DNA of 64,000 bases from Aquilaria yunnanensis (taxonomy: Eukaryota > Streptophyta > Magnoliopsida > Malvales > Thymelaeaceae): NCBI GenBank assembly GCA_039654915.1, contig CM077600.1:33737992-33801991 (forward strand). Direction: 5' to 3'. Under the pieces are notes generated by a model that worked only from the letters and a program-made list of their open reading frames with translations, ran no database searches and was not told the origin of the DNA. A program made the translations under genes and the position numbers. Shown piece after piece: positions 10,816-24,822 of the stretch (position 1 is the stretch's first letter; the number at the start of each line of letters is the position of its first letter).

Positions 10816-12600
10816 TGTTGCTGTGTTTGTTGTTGGTTAAAATAGTTATGTGCATTTGTAGGAATTTATGTTACGCCTTGATATGGCTATAAACCAATAG
10901 TTATAAGTACACATACAGGTGCAACTACAGTTTAAAACACATGCAAGTAAAATTTTATACAATCATGCACCTGTTCATACAAGCAATGCACTAAACATAC
11001 TATGTTGTTTCATAGAATTCACTATAAATATTCTAATAGAAGCACATAGATATGTTCATCGTACATATTTGGTGTTGGAATGTATATACAAATTTAAGAT
11101 CTTAGGGCTTAAACCCCCCTTAGCTCAATACTATACCATGCTGAAATTTGTAGTGTTTAAAGTCTCTTCCTTTATCCTCAGCCCTATCAAGTCACAGACT
11201 AAAATATAGTCAGTACTCATGATTTATATCTTAGAAAGAAAATAAGGAAACAATGCAACACAAACTAGATTAATACACATTTGTATCTTCCTAAAAGCCA
11301 ATTATAGTCCTATTGGTTATTAGCCTAATTTGTATCCTTGTTTGCACCATAAAATAATAAGGGAATAAGAATTTTAGGATTCCCAATAAAAGTTCTCAAC
11401 TTGTAAAAGAAAATCATCTAAGACTTGCATATACAAAGTCATTATATGCATAAAAATATATTATAGGCTTAGATTATAACATCTAAAAATCTTAATATTG
11501 GTTAATATCTAGAACGGTTTACAGAACCTTATCCCCAATCAATAATTCCAATAATAGACTGTTCCACAATAAATACTAGCTCTTGACATATTAGCATTTG
11601 TTCATTTCATTTACCATTTTTTATGTACATGAGTCACTTATTACTTATGGTCATAATGTGTTTGCTTTAGTTAATTGTACAAGGGACTCAAGTCCTTAGC
11701 TGCCCCTAGCTATGCACTATTGGTGTTTCATATGGGTAGCCTTCGCATCATTTGAGCCTTAGGATCATAGTTCACATATTGGACTTTTCTTAGTGAACCA
11801 CATTTAGTAAGTCCAACAACCCAATAAAGCATAAGGTTTTTACAATTACTCCATGAACTTTAGATGATATTGCCATTAACATTATTGTCTGAGACCAGAT
11901 ATGTCACTAATGTTACAATTTAAAACCTCATGGTAAATTTGAGAAGCTGTTGGTTTTGAAATCTTAGTGATAACTAAAGTGTTCAGTTACCAACCAAACC
12001 AAGTGGACTGGCCTTGAAGCTTGGATAATGTGTGTGCCTGGGGAGAACCCTTTGACGATCAAGTTAGTTTTCATAGGAGAATGATGAAACTATGAAGGCC
12101 AAGGTTGCATAATGAAGAACGTACCTTAAAGATGTTGTGGGGTTTCTCTTTATAACAATTGGAAAGATCAATATGAAAATGGAAGCCTCATAAAGGAGTC
12201 ATTTCATTCTAGGTATGTGTTTTCTTCCCTAATAGCATAGGCATTGACCTGTTAAGCCTTGGGGACACTGGTCTGTTGGGCCACGCAGTTGGTGAATAGG
12301 GCCTTGTTTGACTAGTTATGTAATCTGGGCCTTGGTATGGGCTTGTCAGCCAAGTATGGTATCACTTAAGGTACTAATATAATTTTTAACAAATTTAAAA
12401 AACTTTATGCAGTTTACCATTTTTATTTTTTTGTACATAGATCCTGGTTACTGTACCCATCATTATTGAGGTTGTCATTAGATGATAAAAAATGCATTAT
12501 AATACAATGTTGAATTTAGATTTCATTTCTGGCAGATTTGGTAATGGATACGGAGACTAACACACACAAAATAAAAATGATAAATTATATAATTGAAATT
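10816..12600. other. Intergenic DNA, no recognised gene
   Basis: AT-rich sequence without long ORFs. Segments at about 11690-11830 and 12000-12360 have the moderately GC-rich, repeat-like texture of old retroelement LTRs, but no paired ends or target duplication were found. Confidence 0.35.
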
Positions 12601-12604
12601 TGTT

Positions 12605-12998
12605 AAAAGTTACTTTAGTACCCTTAGATTTCAAAGTCATCAACTTCTCGCTTTTACCTCAATTGATGGTAAGGGCTCCGTAAAGTTGTAACATTATCGG
12701 TGTCTCTAGTCCCAAATTAGAATGCCAGTGACAATATCAGTATTAGAGAAAACTTAAGTGCAATCCAACCCAGAAGCCAAATACTTGTGGGCAAATTTGC
12801 TACTTTTCTTATTTTGTATTTATTTATAACAAAACTAATAATTTAAAATATTCATTAACAATAAAAATATTATACAAATAAAATATCATAATTCTGAATA
12901 ACGACTAATTACTGTGTTAACAAAGCAAGAGGTAAGTTTATGTTTCCAAACCTCAGAGGGGAAATGTAATATCATCTAGAACATAAGGGTAACTCTAA
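12605..12998. mobile_element. Possible decayed foldback MITE
   Basis: The left side has GTTACTTTAGTACCCTTAGATTT and the reverse complement of the right side has GAGTTACCCTTATGTTCTAGAT. The arms are partial and strongly diverged, and no target duplication is visible. It is included because the style matches the clearer foldback elements in this window. Confidence 0.35.
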
Positions 12999-12999
12999 A

Positions 13000-15576
13000 T
13001 TGAAAAGCACACCATAAATTATATACATTCTAATTTCTATATCTTGAGTATTTTTTTTATGATTACTTTCCTGTAAAGAACTTGAATGGATTGGACTTGT
13101 GTTGCTGAAAATAAAATGAGAATTACTAAGTCATAAAATCTTAAATTTTAAACATAGAATGTGAGGCAATAATGATGGCAAGGACTTCACTATATCACAT
13201 AATCCTTTCATTTTGAGTAGTCATTCTTATTTGAAAATGTCATGTTTTCAAATAATGTTTACGTTTTCATTTTTACAATATTTTTACTTATTTAAATTTT
13301 AAAAAAGGGTTATTTTACCACTATTGCTCCTATTTTTGGAATGTTTTTTGTGTGTTAAAGACTTCAACTTAGCCTTGCCTTTCCAACAAAAAAATCATGT
13401 CAGTTTGTGTTGGATGGTCCACATTAGCTCATCAGTCACCAATTAGATTCAGGATGATGGTTGGTTCATGGGCTTCAACTAGCCCATTAACTGTAGTGAA
13501 ATTTTGAAACCGCTATCCATAAGTGCACAAGTCACATGTAGATAAGGTGAATGAATATCGTTCCCATGAAAATTGATTGATTCACTGGCCAAGTACCACT
13601 ACGTTAAGACTACTTTAACTAAACCAATAATGTCAAATAAAAGGCTAAACAAGCAAGTTAATGGGTCTAAGTTAAGCTAGTCTAATTGGGATGCCACTAA
13701 ACTAAGATGCTAGGAATGCAATGAAAATGTGAGGTTTTTGACAAATCACTAAAGTACACTTCTTATGGGTTCATTACTTATTTCGATTAAGTGATGAATT
13801 CAAGTTAGTGAGTTAGTTTTCAATGCATGTTGGTAAAGTTGTTCAAGTGAATTTTTACTTTTCCAAGTAAAAGAATTAATCTATCTAATTTAAGTTTAAT
13901 AAGGATTTCTATCCGATTACAAGTTTAGAAATAGGCATTAGACCTCAATTTACCTTTACCTAATGACTTAGACTAATTTTCCAATAACAAACCTATAACC
14001 ATTAAATTCTTGTCCTAGGTCCAATAGCTTCTAATCTTTTTCAAGAATTTAGAGGCAATTTATAGTGCAATTAATTGTGGCCATCAACTAGCTAACACAA
14101 CATTAATCTCAAAAGAAGAATAAACATATATTTAGTAGAAAACTAACATCACATAACCATGAATTCATACAATATATCAATCTAAGTAGCTACATCTATA
14201 GAAAGTGCTAAAAAAGACTACTCCATAACTAAATAAAACATAATCATGAAAATACACATTATATCATCCATGAGAAACTACAAGGAAAATGAAAGAATAA
14301 ACCCAAGCTAACTAGAAGAGCTTGTCTCCAAGGTCTTCAAGCAAGCCCCCTTAAGCACTCTAAGCAATCTCTAAGCTAGCTCTAATGTTGACCAAGAAAA
14401 ACCAAGAATGCTAATAGTGGTGGAGAAAAATTAGTTTTAGGATGAGAATATGAAGATGAAGAAGTAGTTCTTTTGCTAGGTTTCGGGTTTTTCTACTCTT
14501 GGAGGTGTCTTTTTCACCTCACTAACCCATTTGGATAGAAACTCTTAGCCAATAGCAAGCTTGAGTTCAAATTTGAGGTAAATGACCACTTTCCCAGGTG
14601 TCTGGCGCTTAGGCCTTAAGATGAGGGTGTTCTAGTGCCTAGGCCTCCAGGCTCAAGAGTGCTTAGCGCCTAGGTCTCAGAAAAAGGTGTTCTGGCACAT
14701 AGGCCTCTAGACTCGCTAGTGCCTGGGGCCTAGGTCTCCATGGGGTCTTTTTCAGGCAGCCACTTTTTGAATTGTGGCGCCTAGGCCTTATAGTTATAAA
14801 TCCGCTTGACTTATGCATGCCTGTTTTTCTTTCTGCTTGTCCAAATATCATTTTAATGCTACGATCCGCTTCTCCAACCTACAAAATGAAGGATCAAAGC
14901 AAGAATCGCCCAAAAATGTTGAGTGGTTAGGTAGAAAATGGTGGTCAAAGTTGACACAAAGTTAACATGTTTGACTACAAAATTAACATTTATCATTAAC
15001 ATATTGACAGCCACTCAACTCAATGTTAATAGTAACTTTTTGTGCTAGTTTTTATTTTTTTTTTCCTACAAGCTAACTATTGATCTAAGGGGATATTATA
15101 TATATGTAAAAAATAATGATATGATGTTTTTCTTGATTTTTAACTCTATATTTAACATGAAAAATGAAATTGTTGGCATTTCTCAAAGATATTTTTGTCT
15201 TGTACACTTAATCTATTTTGAAATTATCGTTGATGTGAAAACTAAAGAATACTACATCCTTCTTCCTCTTCTTCCCAAAAAGAAAATCAATAAAATAATA
15301 TAAATTGCATTTTTCTTCTTCTTATTAACACTCAAAATCTATTTACTACAAGGTAATAATTTTAAAGGAAGGGAATAAAGAATTGAGGGCTTGAACCTAA
15401 GACTAGTAGGTGAAGGAGCCTTATATCCCTTGCACTTGTTAGTTAATGTACTAGTGCTTGACAATATAAATTATATTTTCAAGTTTACTATTTCTTTCAT
15501 CTTGGAGATCATAAAAGTTGGTCTATATTTCTTATTGTAGATATTCTCCTAACTATATTCTCATTGTAATGATTTC
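13000..15576. repeat. Retroelement-derived non-coding sequence
   Basis: The segment from about 13500 (CGCTATCCATAAGTGCACAAG, then GAATATCGTTCCCATG) to about 15010 has the texture of the non-coding internal region of plant Ty3/gypsy elements. No protein domain, LTR pair or target duplication was seen, so this is recognition by type only. The remainder up to 15576 is AT-rich and shows no gene. Confidence 0.35.
14596..14750. repeat. 60-bp periodic segment with GCCTAGGC cores
   Basis: GGTGTTCT recurs at about 14626 and 14686, exactly 60 bp apart, each time followed by GCCTAGGCCT-like and GCCTAGGTCTC phrases; half-period matches also occur. The GCCTAGGC core is palindromic. It is non-coding and embedded in retroelement-like DNA. 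Confidence 0.6.
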
Positions 15577-15592
15577 AAATATTTAAAAAAGG
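15577..15592. repeat. LINE target-site duplication, left copy
   Basis: AAATATTTAAAAAAGG, identical to 22193-22208 on the far side of the LINE. Confidence 0.92.
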
Positions 15593-16389
15593 ATGAGACC
15601 GTAGCTGCCACTCCTTTGGTAAGAAGGCCTCACGCGATTATTCGCATTTATTTGATTCATTTGATTTAATTGATTTCTTGTTGCTAGCTATTTGTTTGGT
15701 TTTCTTGTTTGTTTTGGTGCATGTGGAGATTTCTCTTAAGGTGTTTTCAATTGATTGGGGTCTTTCACTCAGAGACAGATAGGGTTTCATCTAATTAGTG
15801 GCCTAGAAAAAACAATTAAAGCCTAATCCTTTGGTCCTCTTCCCAATTATGAGGCTGTAATCATTTTGGGGTGGCCTTCAAGTGTAAATTTGTTATGAAA
15901 ATTGTTTTTTGTTATTGGTATTAAGGGGTTTTCGTTCTAATTCAAGCCAAGTGAGCGCCCCTTTCTTGCCAAGTGGAACCAAAGTAGTGTCTTTGATCAT
16001 TCATTGTAGGGGTTGCTTTCTCCAAAATCGACTAGAGTGGCCTCATATAGACCAAGTTAGCCTAATTCTTTCTGGTTCTAAGAAGCAGTAATAATTTCCC
16101 CTGTTGAAAAAAAATCACCTTATTCACCTATAAGAAGTATTTAGTGAGATGAATGGCATAACAAGGACTCAATCATCTTGCACCAAAGCCTCTTGCTTCA
16201 ACCAAAATATCCCTTATTCCAAACTGGCTAACCCGTGTTCAAACACACTCCAAAGAATACTGTGGCATATGGTCATTGATGACTCCTACAATGTCCCTAT
16301 CCAAGGAACACTGGACCATTGTCTAATCATCAGGATATAAGACTTACATAAATTTACCATTTCATACCATTAGTTCTACATTGATTATG

Positions 16390-17215
16390 CTTGGGATTTA
16401 GAGGGTTCTACTCGAGTCATTGATACGGCTGGGCAGAACTTCTTTATCACCATTTTCTTTAGTTTTAGAGATCTTCATGCTCTTCTAAGAAGTAGCCCCT
16501 GGATGATGAATGATGCTCTCATTATAGATAAGAGCCTCATGCCTATTATTAGTCTTGAGAACCATCTGTTTTGATATGCGGCAGTTTGGATTCAAGTTTA
16601 CAGAATGCCATCATCCCTTTTATAAGCAAGAACGGCTCGCCGAATTATGGAAATGGCTAGTATTTTGTAGGAGCTCGATATGGCTGATGATGCGCCACAT
16701 CGTTGGCATTATTTATGCATGAAAGTAAAGATCAACCTGGAATAACCTTTACTCTCAGGTTTCTATCTTGAAACCTTAGAAGGTTACAAAACCTAGGTTT
16801 AACTCAAATATGAAAGAATCTTCAAAATCTATAAAAGATGTAGGAGAGTGGGGCACTCACAACCTCATTACAGGTCATCATTGAAAGAAGCAGTTGTAGC
16901 CTATAGGGATAGACAATACTGGATGCTTCTGGATGATGATGAATATTATAGAGAGGATGCAGTTTACCTTTTTTTCTCTGCTGAACTATGAGCATCAAGT
17001 CCATTGGACATGAGAACCATGTATCGTAGACTAGAAAGGCATCTTCAGCTAGTGAATAGAGTTATGATGCTCGAGAGAAAAGTTATACATTATAGATCAT
17101 CGTCCAATGATGAGATTGACCAGGCAATTATTAATGCAATCAAAACTTTAGTCCATGGTCCAGTGGAAGCTCTTATGGCTAAAAATAAGAGGGGATGCGA
17201 ATGTGGAAAATAATG
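16390..17215 (+). pseudogene. LINE ORF1 (nucleic-acid-binding protein) remnant
   Basis: Interrupted frames encode text such as LLRSSPWMMNDALIIDKSL and YERIFKIYKRCGRVGHSQPH. These match the DUF4283 and zinc-knuckle layout of plant L1 ORF1 proteins, which bind the element's RNA. Several stops are present. Confidence 0.7.
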
Positions 17216-18096
17216 CTCTTATTATAAGAATAATGGGCTGATGGAAAAGGAATTAGAACAATAGCAAACAGGAGTGAAAGATGGCCTGATGTAGCAGGGT
17301 CACCAAAATCAAGTGCTTGGAGTAGTCCCAATAATGTCATCTTTTAACTCATTGACGGGAAGCCACTCAAGCCATAACTATTCAGCATCATTTATTGATG
17401 AAGGTCTAATCACCGATGTTACAGTGGTTATGGAAATTCATAGTGACTTTTTATTTGACTCAGTGATTGTTGTAAAATTTCTAAACGGAGCTTAAAACAC
17501 ATACTCCCCCTCATTTTCTCTTGTTCAAAGAAAGAAGATAGAAAAAGGGCAAGGTAGTGGCAGTACTTGTAAAGTGCAGTCAGAAAAGGAAAAACAAAAG
17601 CAAATTAAACTAGGTAAAAGACCCATGCTAGCATGGAAACCATAGCCTTCTAGAGTAAAGGCTCATGAGGGGGAAAAGTAGCAGGGCCTTTTTGTGGAGC
17701 ATGGGAAAGAGGGAGCAACAGATGTTTCTGTAGATATGGTTCTTCTTCTGGAACTTCTAAGGCCTCCAAAGAAGTGTTACTCCTTCTTAGACCTTGGGCC
17801 TGTAGAAGATACCAGAATCCCCTTATGGCATTGCTGGGAATGTTTAGCCTTAAAATGAGCAGAATGGATGATTAGGAAATCTCTTTCAAGTCCTACTTCA
17901 AAAGAACTTGTTTTGTCCCAACAGGAACTATAAAGGAAGATGAGGAAATGAAGTCTGTGGATTTAGCAAACAGTTTCAAAGCAGAAGATGACTTTCTGCC
18001 ATTACAATTGGCAATCTTTAATGATCAAAATGGAATCCCAATTCGTGTTCAAGGGTTTTGGCTGGTTGACCCCTCTCAACCCCCAAGTCAACAATA

Positions 18097-21000
18097 ATGG
18101 TGTTAAGTTTCAATTGTTATGGAATTGGCCAATCTACTATAGTACACCATATTAAAGGCCTTTTGTGTGTTCACTAGCCTAATCCTTTTTTTTAATGAAG
18201 ACTAAAGCTATTTGTGTTAAAGTCATTAAAAAATTTCAGTCTTTTGGTTTTGTAAATGTTGCTTTTGTAAACTCAGTTAGAGCTAATGGGGTCTATGGGT
18301 AGGTTGGGCCTCCTAAATCACTTGCCTTGTTCTTGAGTACTGGAGGCACCTCATTTTTTTGTAAGTTAAACAAAAGTTTAGAAAAGAATGACTGATAGGG
18401 TTAGTCTATGGTAATCTTGTCTTAAATATGAGAAATTCTACACAGGATGAAATAAAAATGGTGTTGAAAAATGGTGTTGTTGTGTTATTCTTTGCCCACC
18501 CTTTTGATTGGAGACTTTAACCAGGCGTATGATTCTAATGGAAAATCTGGGAAGAATGCTTATATTGTTCAAGGGGTTGAATTCTTAAATGACTTTGTTG
18601 TGGACCTAAGTCTTTTACCAATCAAATGTCTTGGTCCTAAGTTTACGTAGATTAATGCTAGACAAGGTAATGAAGTAGTGTTTGAAATACTAGACAAGGC
18701 CTTTGTTACTATGAATTAGTTCCATATTTTCCTAGATACTAATCTATTTAATTTTTCTATTCAAGTGACGGACCATGCACCTCTTCTTCTTAATATATGG
18801 CCTACCCAGAAATTCCATCATAGGTTGTGGAGATTAGAGAGCTTTTAGATGAGATATCCCCACTGTGAAAAAATAGTGAGGAATGTCTGGGATACCTAAG
18901 TCTTATGCTATTTCATATTTTAACTAGTGTCAAAATGTAAGAGTGTTTTTAAATTATTGTGGCAATGGAACTAGGGGTTAATTGGTGATCTTCAAGCTAG
19001 CATTTCTTCTCTTTAGAGAAGCCTAACTAAGTTCCAAGCTACATGAAATCCTGTAGAAAATTCATTTCGGATTCACGAATTTTGGAAAAACTTGGCAGAC
19101 TTACTTGTTGATCAAGAAAGGTTATGGGCTCAGAAGTCTTATCTGAATTGGCTAGTAATTAGGGATTCTAATTCAGTTTTTTTTTGCACTATGGTTAAAC
19201 ATAGAAGAAATAGTAATAAAATTCATTATTTAAAAGTCCTATGTTCTGATGAATGGCTTTGAGATTAAGAATAGATTAGATGTCATATCTTTCAATATTT
19301 CAAAGATAGTTATAAGGTGGATGAGATGCCAAATGTTGATCTCCAGAATTTTGAGTTATAATTCCTTAAAGCATAAGCTTTCCTCCCAACAATAGCAATT
19401 CTTTGTGAAACGTTTTTCAAACGTTAAGATTTATCAAACGGCCTTCTAATTAGGAAACCTTAAAACCCTGGGTCTAGATAGAATTCAACCAATAGTTTTA
19501 AGAAATATTGGGACATTATGGGCCAATCAATTATTAATGCAGTGCATTCATGTGTTTAAAGGCATTTTTTGCTAAATGAGGTCAGTAGAAATTTTACAAT
19601 CCTGATCCCAAAGGTTCCCCACCCTGAGTCAGTCTAGGATTTCAGGCTGATTAACCTATGTAACACGATTTATAAGATCATTTATAAACTTTTGGTGAAT
19701 CGGTTAAAACCTATTTTAAAGCACCTAGTCTCAAAGTTTCAAAATGCCTTTGTTCCTGGCTGGTCTATCCAAGGAAATATAATTATTGCCCAGGCATTGT
19801 TGCATGCCTTAAAACCCACCGAACATTCTAATGGGCCAAGAGGATATAAAGCAACATTAAAACAAGATATGAAGAAGGCTTATAACAAGGTGCATTGAAT
19901 TTTTCAAGAGATGGTCCTTTGTACTTTGAATTTCCTGGACCATTGGGTTCATTTGATAATGCATTGTGTGACTACAGTGTTTTATTCAGTGCTTGTGAAT
20001 GGTTCTCCCATGGATTGGTTTACTTTGAATCGTGGCCTTAGATAGGAGGACTTTTTTCCTCTACCTCTTTATTCTTTGTGGGGAAGCGTTCTTTTGCTTC
20101 CTGGAGGCCCAGCAGTAGATTGAAAGACTTCCTTGGCAAAAAGCTAGTATGTTTGGCCTAAGTATCAACCACTTATTTTTTGCAGATGATTGTTTTATCT
20201 TATTTCAACTGAACATGACTACAGTACTTGCTCTCAGGGATATTCTTAAAATTTATGGTAAGGCGTATAGTCAGGAAGTTAATAATAATAAGTCTGAGTG
20301 GTGCTTTAGCAAAAATATCCCACACAGATTTATTTGATTGTTCAGAAACATTATCCCTATCAAGGTTAATAATGTTATCACAAAATATTTAGGCATTCCT
20401 TTCAATTGTGATATGTCCAAGATGGTTTCCTTTGACTTTTTGAAGAAAAATGGTAGAATCAAAATTGACTTCATGGAAATGGAAACTGTTAAATCGGGTA
20501 GGCAGACTTATGTTGATTCGATCCTCTTTTTCTTCAGTATCTATTTATGCAATGGATTTATTTAAAATTTTGGTGACAATGAGTGATGACATGACCAAAC
20601 CAATGGTTTAGTTTTGGTGGAAGGGTTCTGACCAGGAGTAGCGGATCCATTCTAGAAGTTGGTTTATTCTCACCCTACCGAAAGATAATGGAGGATTAGG
20701 TGTTCGGGAATTGAGACTTTTGAATCAGGCATTATTAGCCAAATCATTTTGGCAAATCATGCATTTTGAGGAAAATTCCTTAGTCAAACAGGTTTTAAGG
20801 GCTAAATATGGTAAATCTGAATCTCTGTGGAAGGCTGGTAAGGGCAGCAACCCCCCACACATTTGGAAGAGCTTGCTTTATGGCTGAGAACTTTTACTCC
20901 TTCATCTTGTTGGGCTATTGGAGATGGAACCTCAGTTAATATCTTTAAGGATTATTGGATATCGAGTATTCCACCTCCTTGTCTTACAAAGTGCATCAAG

Positions 21001-22140
21001 GTTTTTGGCTCATCTCAGTGGCTGCGGAAAGTGACTAACTTACTCTTTTCCACTCCTAGAATTTAGAATATGGCTAAGTTACATACCTTGTTTAATGAGG
21101 AGACAGTACAAGCAATTATAGGTGACACAAGATGGTCAAAGCTGAGGAAAGATTGGCTAGTTTAGGAAAAAGCTAAGGATGGTATCTTTACCATGAAGAA
21201 GGGTTATATTACTAATCAATCTCTGAAGATGAATATTAATATACGTGGATCGCAACATCAGCTTCTCAATAAGTTTTTCAGAAAGTTGTAGGTAGCTAAC
21301 ATTCCTAATAAATTTAGAACCTTCATTTGGAGATGTTGCACTGATGTTTGACCGAGCAGAATAGCTCTTGTAAAAAAGAATATTATTGAAAATCCCATTC
21401 CCATGTGTCTTAGATGTCTCTCGGATCAGGAAAATGTCACCCATATTTTTTTTGGTTGTCCAGAGTCTAAAGCTATGTAGTTAGAATATGTGGGTTTATC
21501 TAATCCAAACGATAAAATCGACTTTAATAAGTGGATTTATCGCTAGGTATGATATTTTTATTCCAATTATTTGGGAGATTTGTATAAATCGTAATGCGAA
21601 AGTCTTCAATAACAATAATATTGAGGCTAAACAAGTTGCCCACAACGTGCTTCATGACGAGTTTATAGCTACAATAGCATATAAAGCCTTCATGGTAGGA
21701 TTTCAGAAACCTGCTCCAATCCAGTCTTTTAAAGTGTAGGGTTATAATCTTTTTCAATCTTATCCGCTAGTTTTCATTGTGGATGGTACTTGGCATGAGA
21801 GTAGGAAGATGGGAGTGGCAGCTTGGATCTATTGAGGTTTGAGGGAGTTTTAGACTATCAACAAGCTTATTCTTCAAAATTATGGCACTGTGTTGGTGAC
21901 AAAGATCTGAGCCATTCACAAGGCAACCAAAATTGCGATTCTACCGAAGGCTTCGAGTTGTACTATAGTTACAGATTGTTTGTAGGCGTTATGACAAATA
22001 GCTAATTTTGTCCCTGCGCAAATTGATGTTCAAGAGCTCATAGAGCATACTCAAGTACTTATATTGAAGCTCACCCAAGTTTTCATCATTAAAGCTCAAT
22101 GGAGGGTAGTCTAAGATGCTTATTCCTTAGCTTCCAGTAC
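18097..22140 (+). pseudogene. LINE ORF2 (endonuclease, reverse transcriptase, RNase H) remnant
   Basis: It begins LSFNCYGIG (endonuclease) and runs through reverse transcriptase with FADD in place of the commoner YADD. It then has LALWLRTFTPSSCWAIGDGTSVNIFKDYW (about 20870-20970), typical of plant LINE ORF2, and a tail like RNase H (VDGTWHESRKMGVAAWIY). Stops and frameshifts interrupt it repeatedly. Confidence 0.85.
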
Positions 22141-22192
22141 CTTTTCTCTCATTATGGCTTAGTTGTTTTATTCCATTATGATTACTAAAAAA

Positions 22193-22208
22193 AAATATTT
22201 AAAAAAGG
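22193..22208. repeat. LINE target-site duplication, right copy
   Basis: AAATATTTAAAAAAGG, identical to 15577-15592. Confidence 0.92.
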
Positions 22209-23146
22209 GGTAGGGGAAAACTAAAATATTGGTTTTTAATTCTCATTACACATATGTAAGTCAAGGTACTCCATCGATTTATCAATTTATTTTTCCCCCT
22301 TATTCTAGCATGATATTTCTCTTAAATCTCTTCCATTAAAAACATTTGGCTCAAATTTTAAATTTAAGTTATTAAACTTTATCCATTGAGCAAAAAGACA
22401 ATAAATTGCAGAAAGATCAATAGAATGTCCATCTAAAAAAAAAAAAGGAAAAAAATATACTTTAAGTCTTGCCCTGATTATAAATTTATAAGTGCATGCA
22501 ATATGATTAATAATAAACATTAAGTTTGAAGGTTAATAGAACATATTTCCAAAAACTCCTTCTATATAGTACTAGTTTTTTGGCCCATGCGATACACAAG
22601 CTAATTACTTATATAAATATAAATTAGGGTAAGAATAGGCACATAAAATTAGGTAAAAGTAGTTAAAACTAAACGTCAAAAGTGAAAGTGTAATTAATTA
22701 ACCTATAAAAAAATGATAAGCTTGACTTATATAGTTAGTGAAGCTTGTTGTTGTCATTTTTTTATATCTTTTAAAAATATCTAGCATTCAAAATATTTAA
22801 ATATTTTTAAGTATAATTGCATTTAAAAATATTCAAAAAATTTTAATAAAAGTTAACCTTATATGTAATTGCTTAAGTAATCCTTCATCCTTAACCAAAT
22901 TATCTAATTATTTTAGTTTCTAATTTTCAATATTTAAAAATTTTTAATTAAAAAATTTCTATGAGTATCATGCCATCATATAAGTGTGTTAAAATTTTTT
23001 AATGAAAAAATTATAAAGATAAAATATAAATACTTTCATATATTTAAATGTATCACTAATTTGTTGAGATACATTAAGTTTAACATCAACTTATTATCAT
23101 GTTTAAAATGTTTGTGTAATATGGTATGAAGTGGAGATTTTATGTA

Positions 23147-23176
23147 ATAACAACAACAACAACAACAACAATAATA
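23147..23176. repeat. (AAC)n/(AAT)n microsatellite
   Basis: About seven ACA-phase triplets followed by AATAATAAT. Similar triplet runs occur in the Helitron at about 43882 and 47664. Confidence 0.7.
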
Positions 23177-24822
23177 ATTTTATTACTCACATCAACAAAA
23201 TTATGAAGAAACTCTATCAAAATCTAAATAAATACAACATAACATATAAGTATGTACTAAACAAAACAAAAGACTTTTGGCACAAAATAAAATAAAATAA
23301 ATGTAACATAAAGCATAGATGAATTATGATAAATATTTCTATTTTAAAAAATGTAAGATTGATTTTGGGATTATCAGAAAAGGAAAATGTTACCATAAAA
23401 TAATGTTATTAAGGCTAAATTTTCCCTAGGTTATTTTTAAATAAAAATGCACACCATATAGATACATATATTATAAAACTTATGAAACTTTAATTGAAAG
23501 ATGCTTAAAAAGAATTTTTTTGAAAATAATTTATTTTTCATAATATTTTTTGCATGGAAAATCATGAAAATTTTATTTAAAAATAAATTATTTCTCAAAT
23601 AAAATTATTCAAGTGATAATGAGAAATAACCTAGTGCACTTACTTGTGTCAAATTAACCGGTCAACCTGATACAAATAAGTAAAACATTACCAATAAATA
23701 TATAAATAAATATGATGATGTTCTTTTTTCCCTTTTTTTGGTTTATTTAGGTTGTTTAGTGTTTTTTTTTTGTAATTCTCTATTGCTCATTGTTCCTTTT
23801 GGTCTTCTTTAAGTTTTATATCCACTTACATTTAAATTCATGTTATTTTACCTTATTTTTTGTTCCTTTTTCTTTTATTACTTATTCATTTGGTGAAAAA
23901 AATATCTGTTTGAATCAATTATTATGTTTAATTCACTTAATAATAAAAAACCAATACATAATAAAAAAAAAGTCTCAAACAATACTACAAAAACAATACT
24001 AAAGAACAACAAAAAATATGGAGAATGACTTCAAATAAAAAGAAAAAAAAAATAAAAGTAAGGGTGGCCTAGATTAATAACAAAAAAAAAAATAGAGGAC
24101 TAAAATAGGATTGTGAATGAAAATAGATCACAATTATCTTCTTCTCTTTGTGATAAGATTAGATAAGTTATGTTTTGATCCATTAACTTTGGAGCTCTAA
24201 AGTATCATTGACTATTGTTACCCGTTTCACTGTTTTATACTCAAATTCACTATAATATATCGCCTAAAGAAAGAGAAATTGATGCAGACTTCATCTCATC
24301 CTTTTGCTCAACCTATAAATTATGGGCTACGATGGTGGCCTTTGAATAACATTAAGATGGTACATCATTTTAGCTAATGGTGTGGTGGACATGTTTGTAT
24401 TACTAAGTTCGCCTATGGACTATGGAAACCCATTGGGACAATGGTTCAATAAAGATATTGGATTGGAGGCTCTTTTTTAGTTTCCTTGAAAACCAACTCT
24501 GTAAAGTGCAACTATAGTCAAAATTGAATAAGAATTAGTTTGTATTGATTAGATTGGTTGACTCGGTATGACTTAACTTGAATAAGAATTACTCAAGTAA
24601 AATGCACATATATATAGAAACTTGAGTAATAAAATAATTGCAAGAGGAAATTTAATGAAATTTAATTTGGAAAGGGAATTAAGTAATTTAGAATTACAAT
24701 TAAACTTATAGGTTATAGTTGGTATTAATTTGATTTATAGATTATGTCATTTTTAATTGATATATAGTATTAAAATGGTTAAATATAATAAATTACATCA
24801 TCATAGGTTGCAATTTATTCAT

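Larger units (their letters stand above)
15593..22192 (+). mobile_element. Full-length but defective L1-type LINE
   Basis: A 6.6-kb non-LTR retrotransposon on the plus strand. In order: an ORF1-like region with CCHC-type text (about 16400-17210); an ORF2 start at 18097 reading MVLSFNCYGIG, the usual plant endonuclease start; reverse transcriptase at about 19500-20600, with QNAFVPGWSIQGNIIIAQALLH, an LKQDMKKAYNKV motif and the catalytic FADD at 20179-20190; a zinc-finger-type region (about 21080-21480); and an RNase H-like tail (about 21770-22140). Many stops and frameshifts mean it cannot be active. It ends in a short A-run (22186-22192) and is framed by a perfect 16-bp target duplication. 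Confidence 0.93.

Noticed and set aside
23147..23176. Triplet runs as a possible CRISPR or regulatory array
   Set aside because: They are simple AAC/AAT microsatellites without spacers, in a plant nuclear genome.
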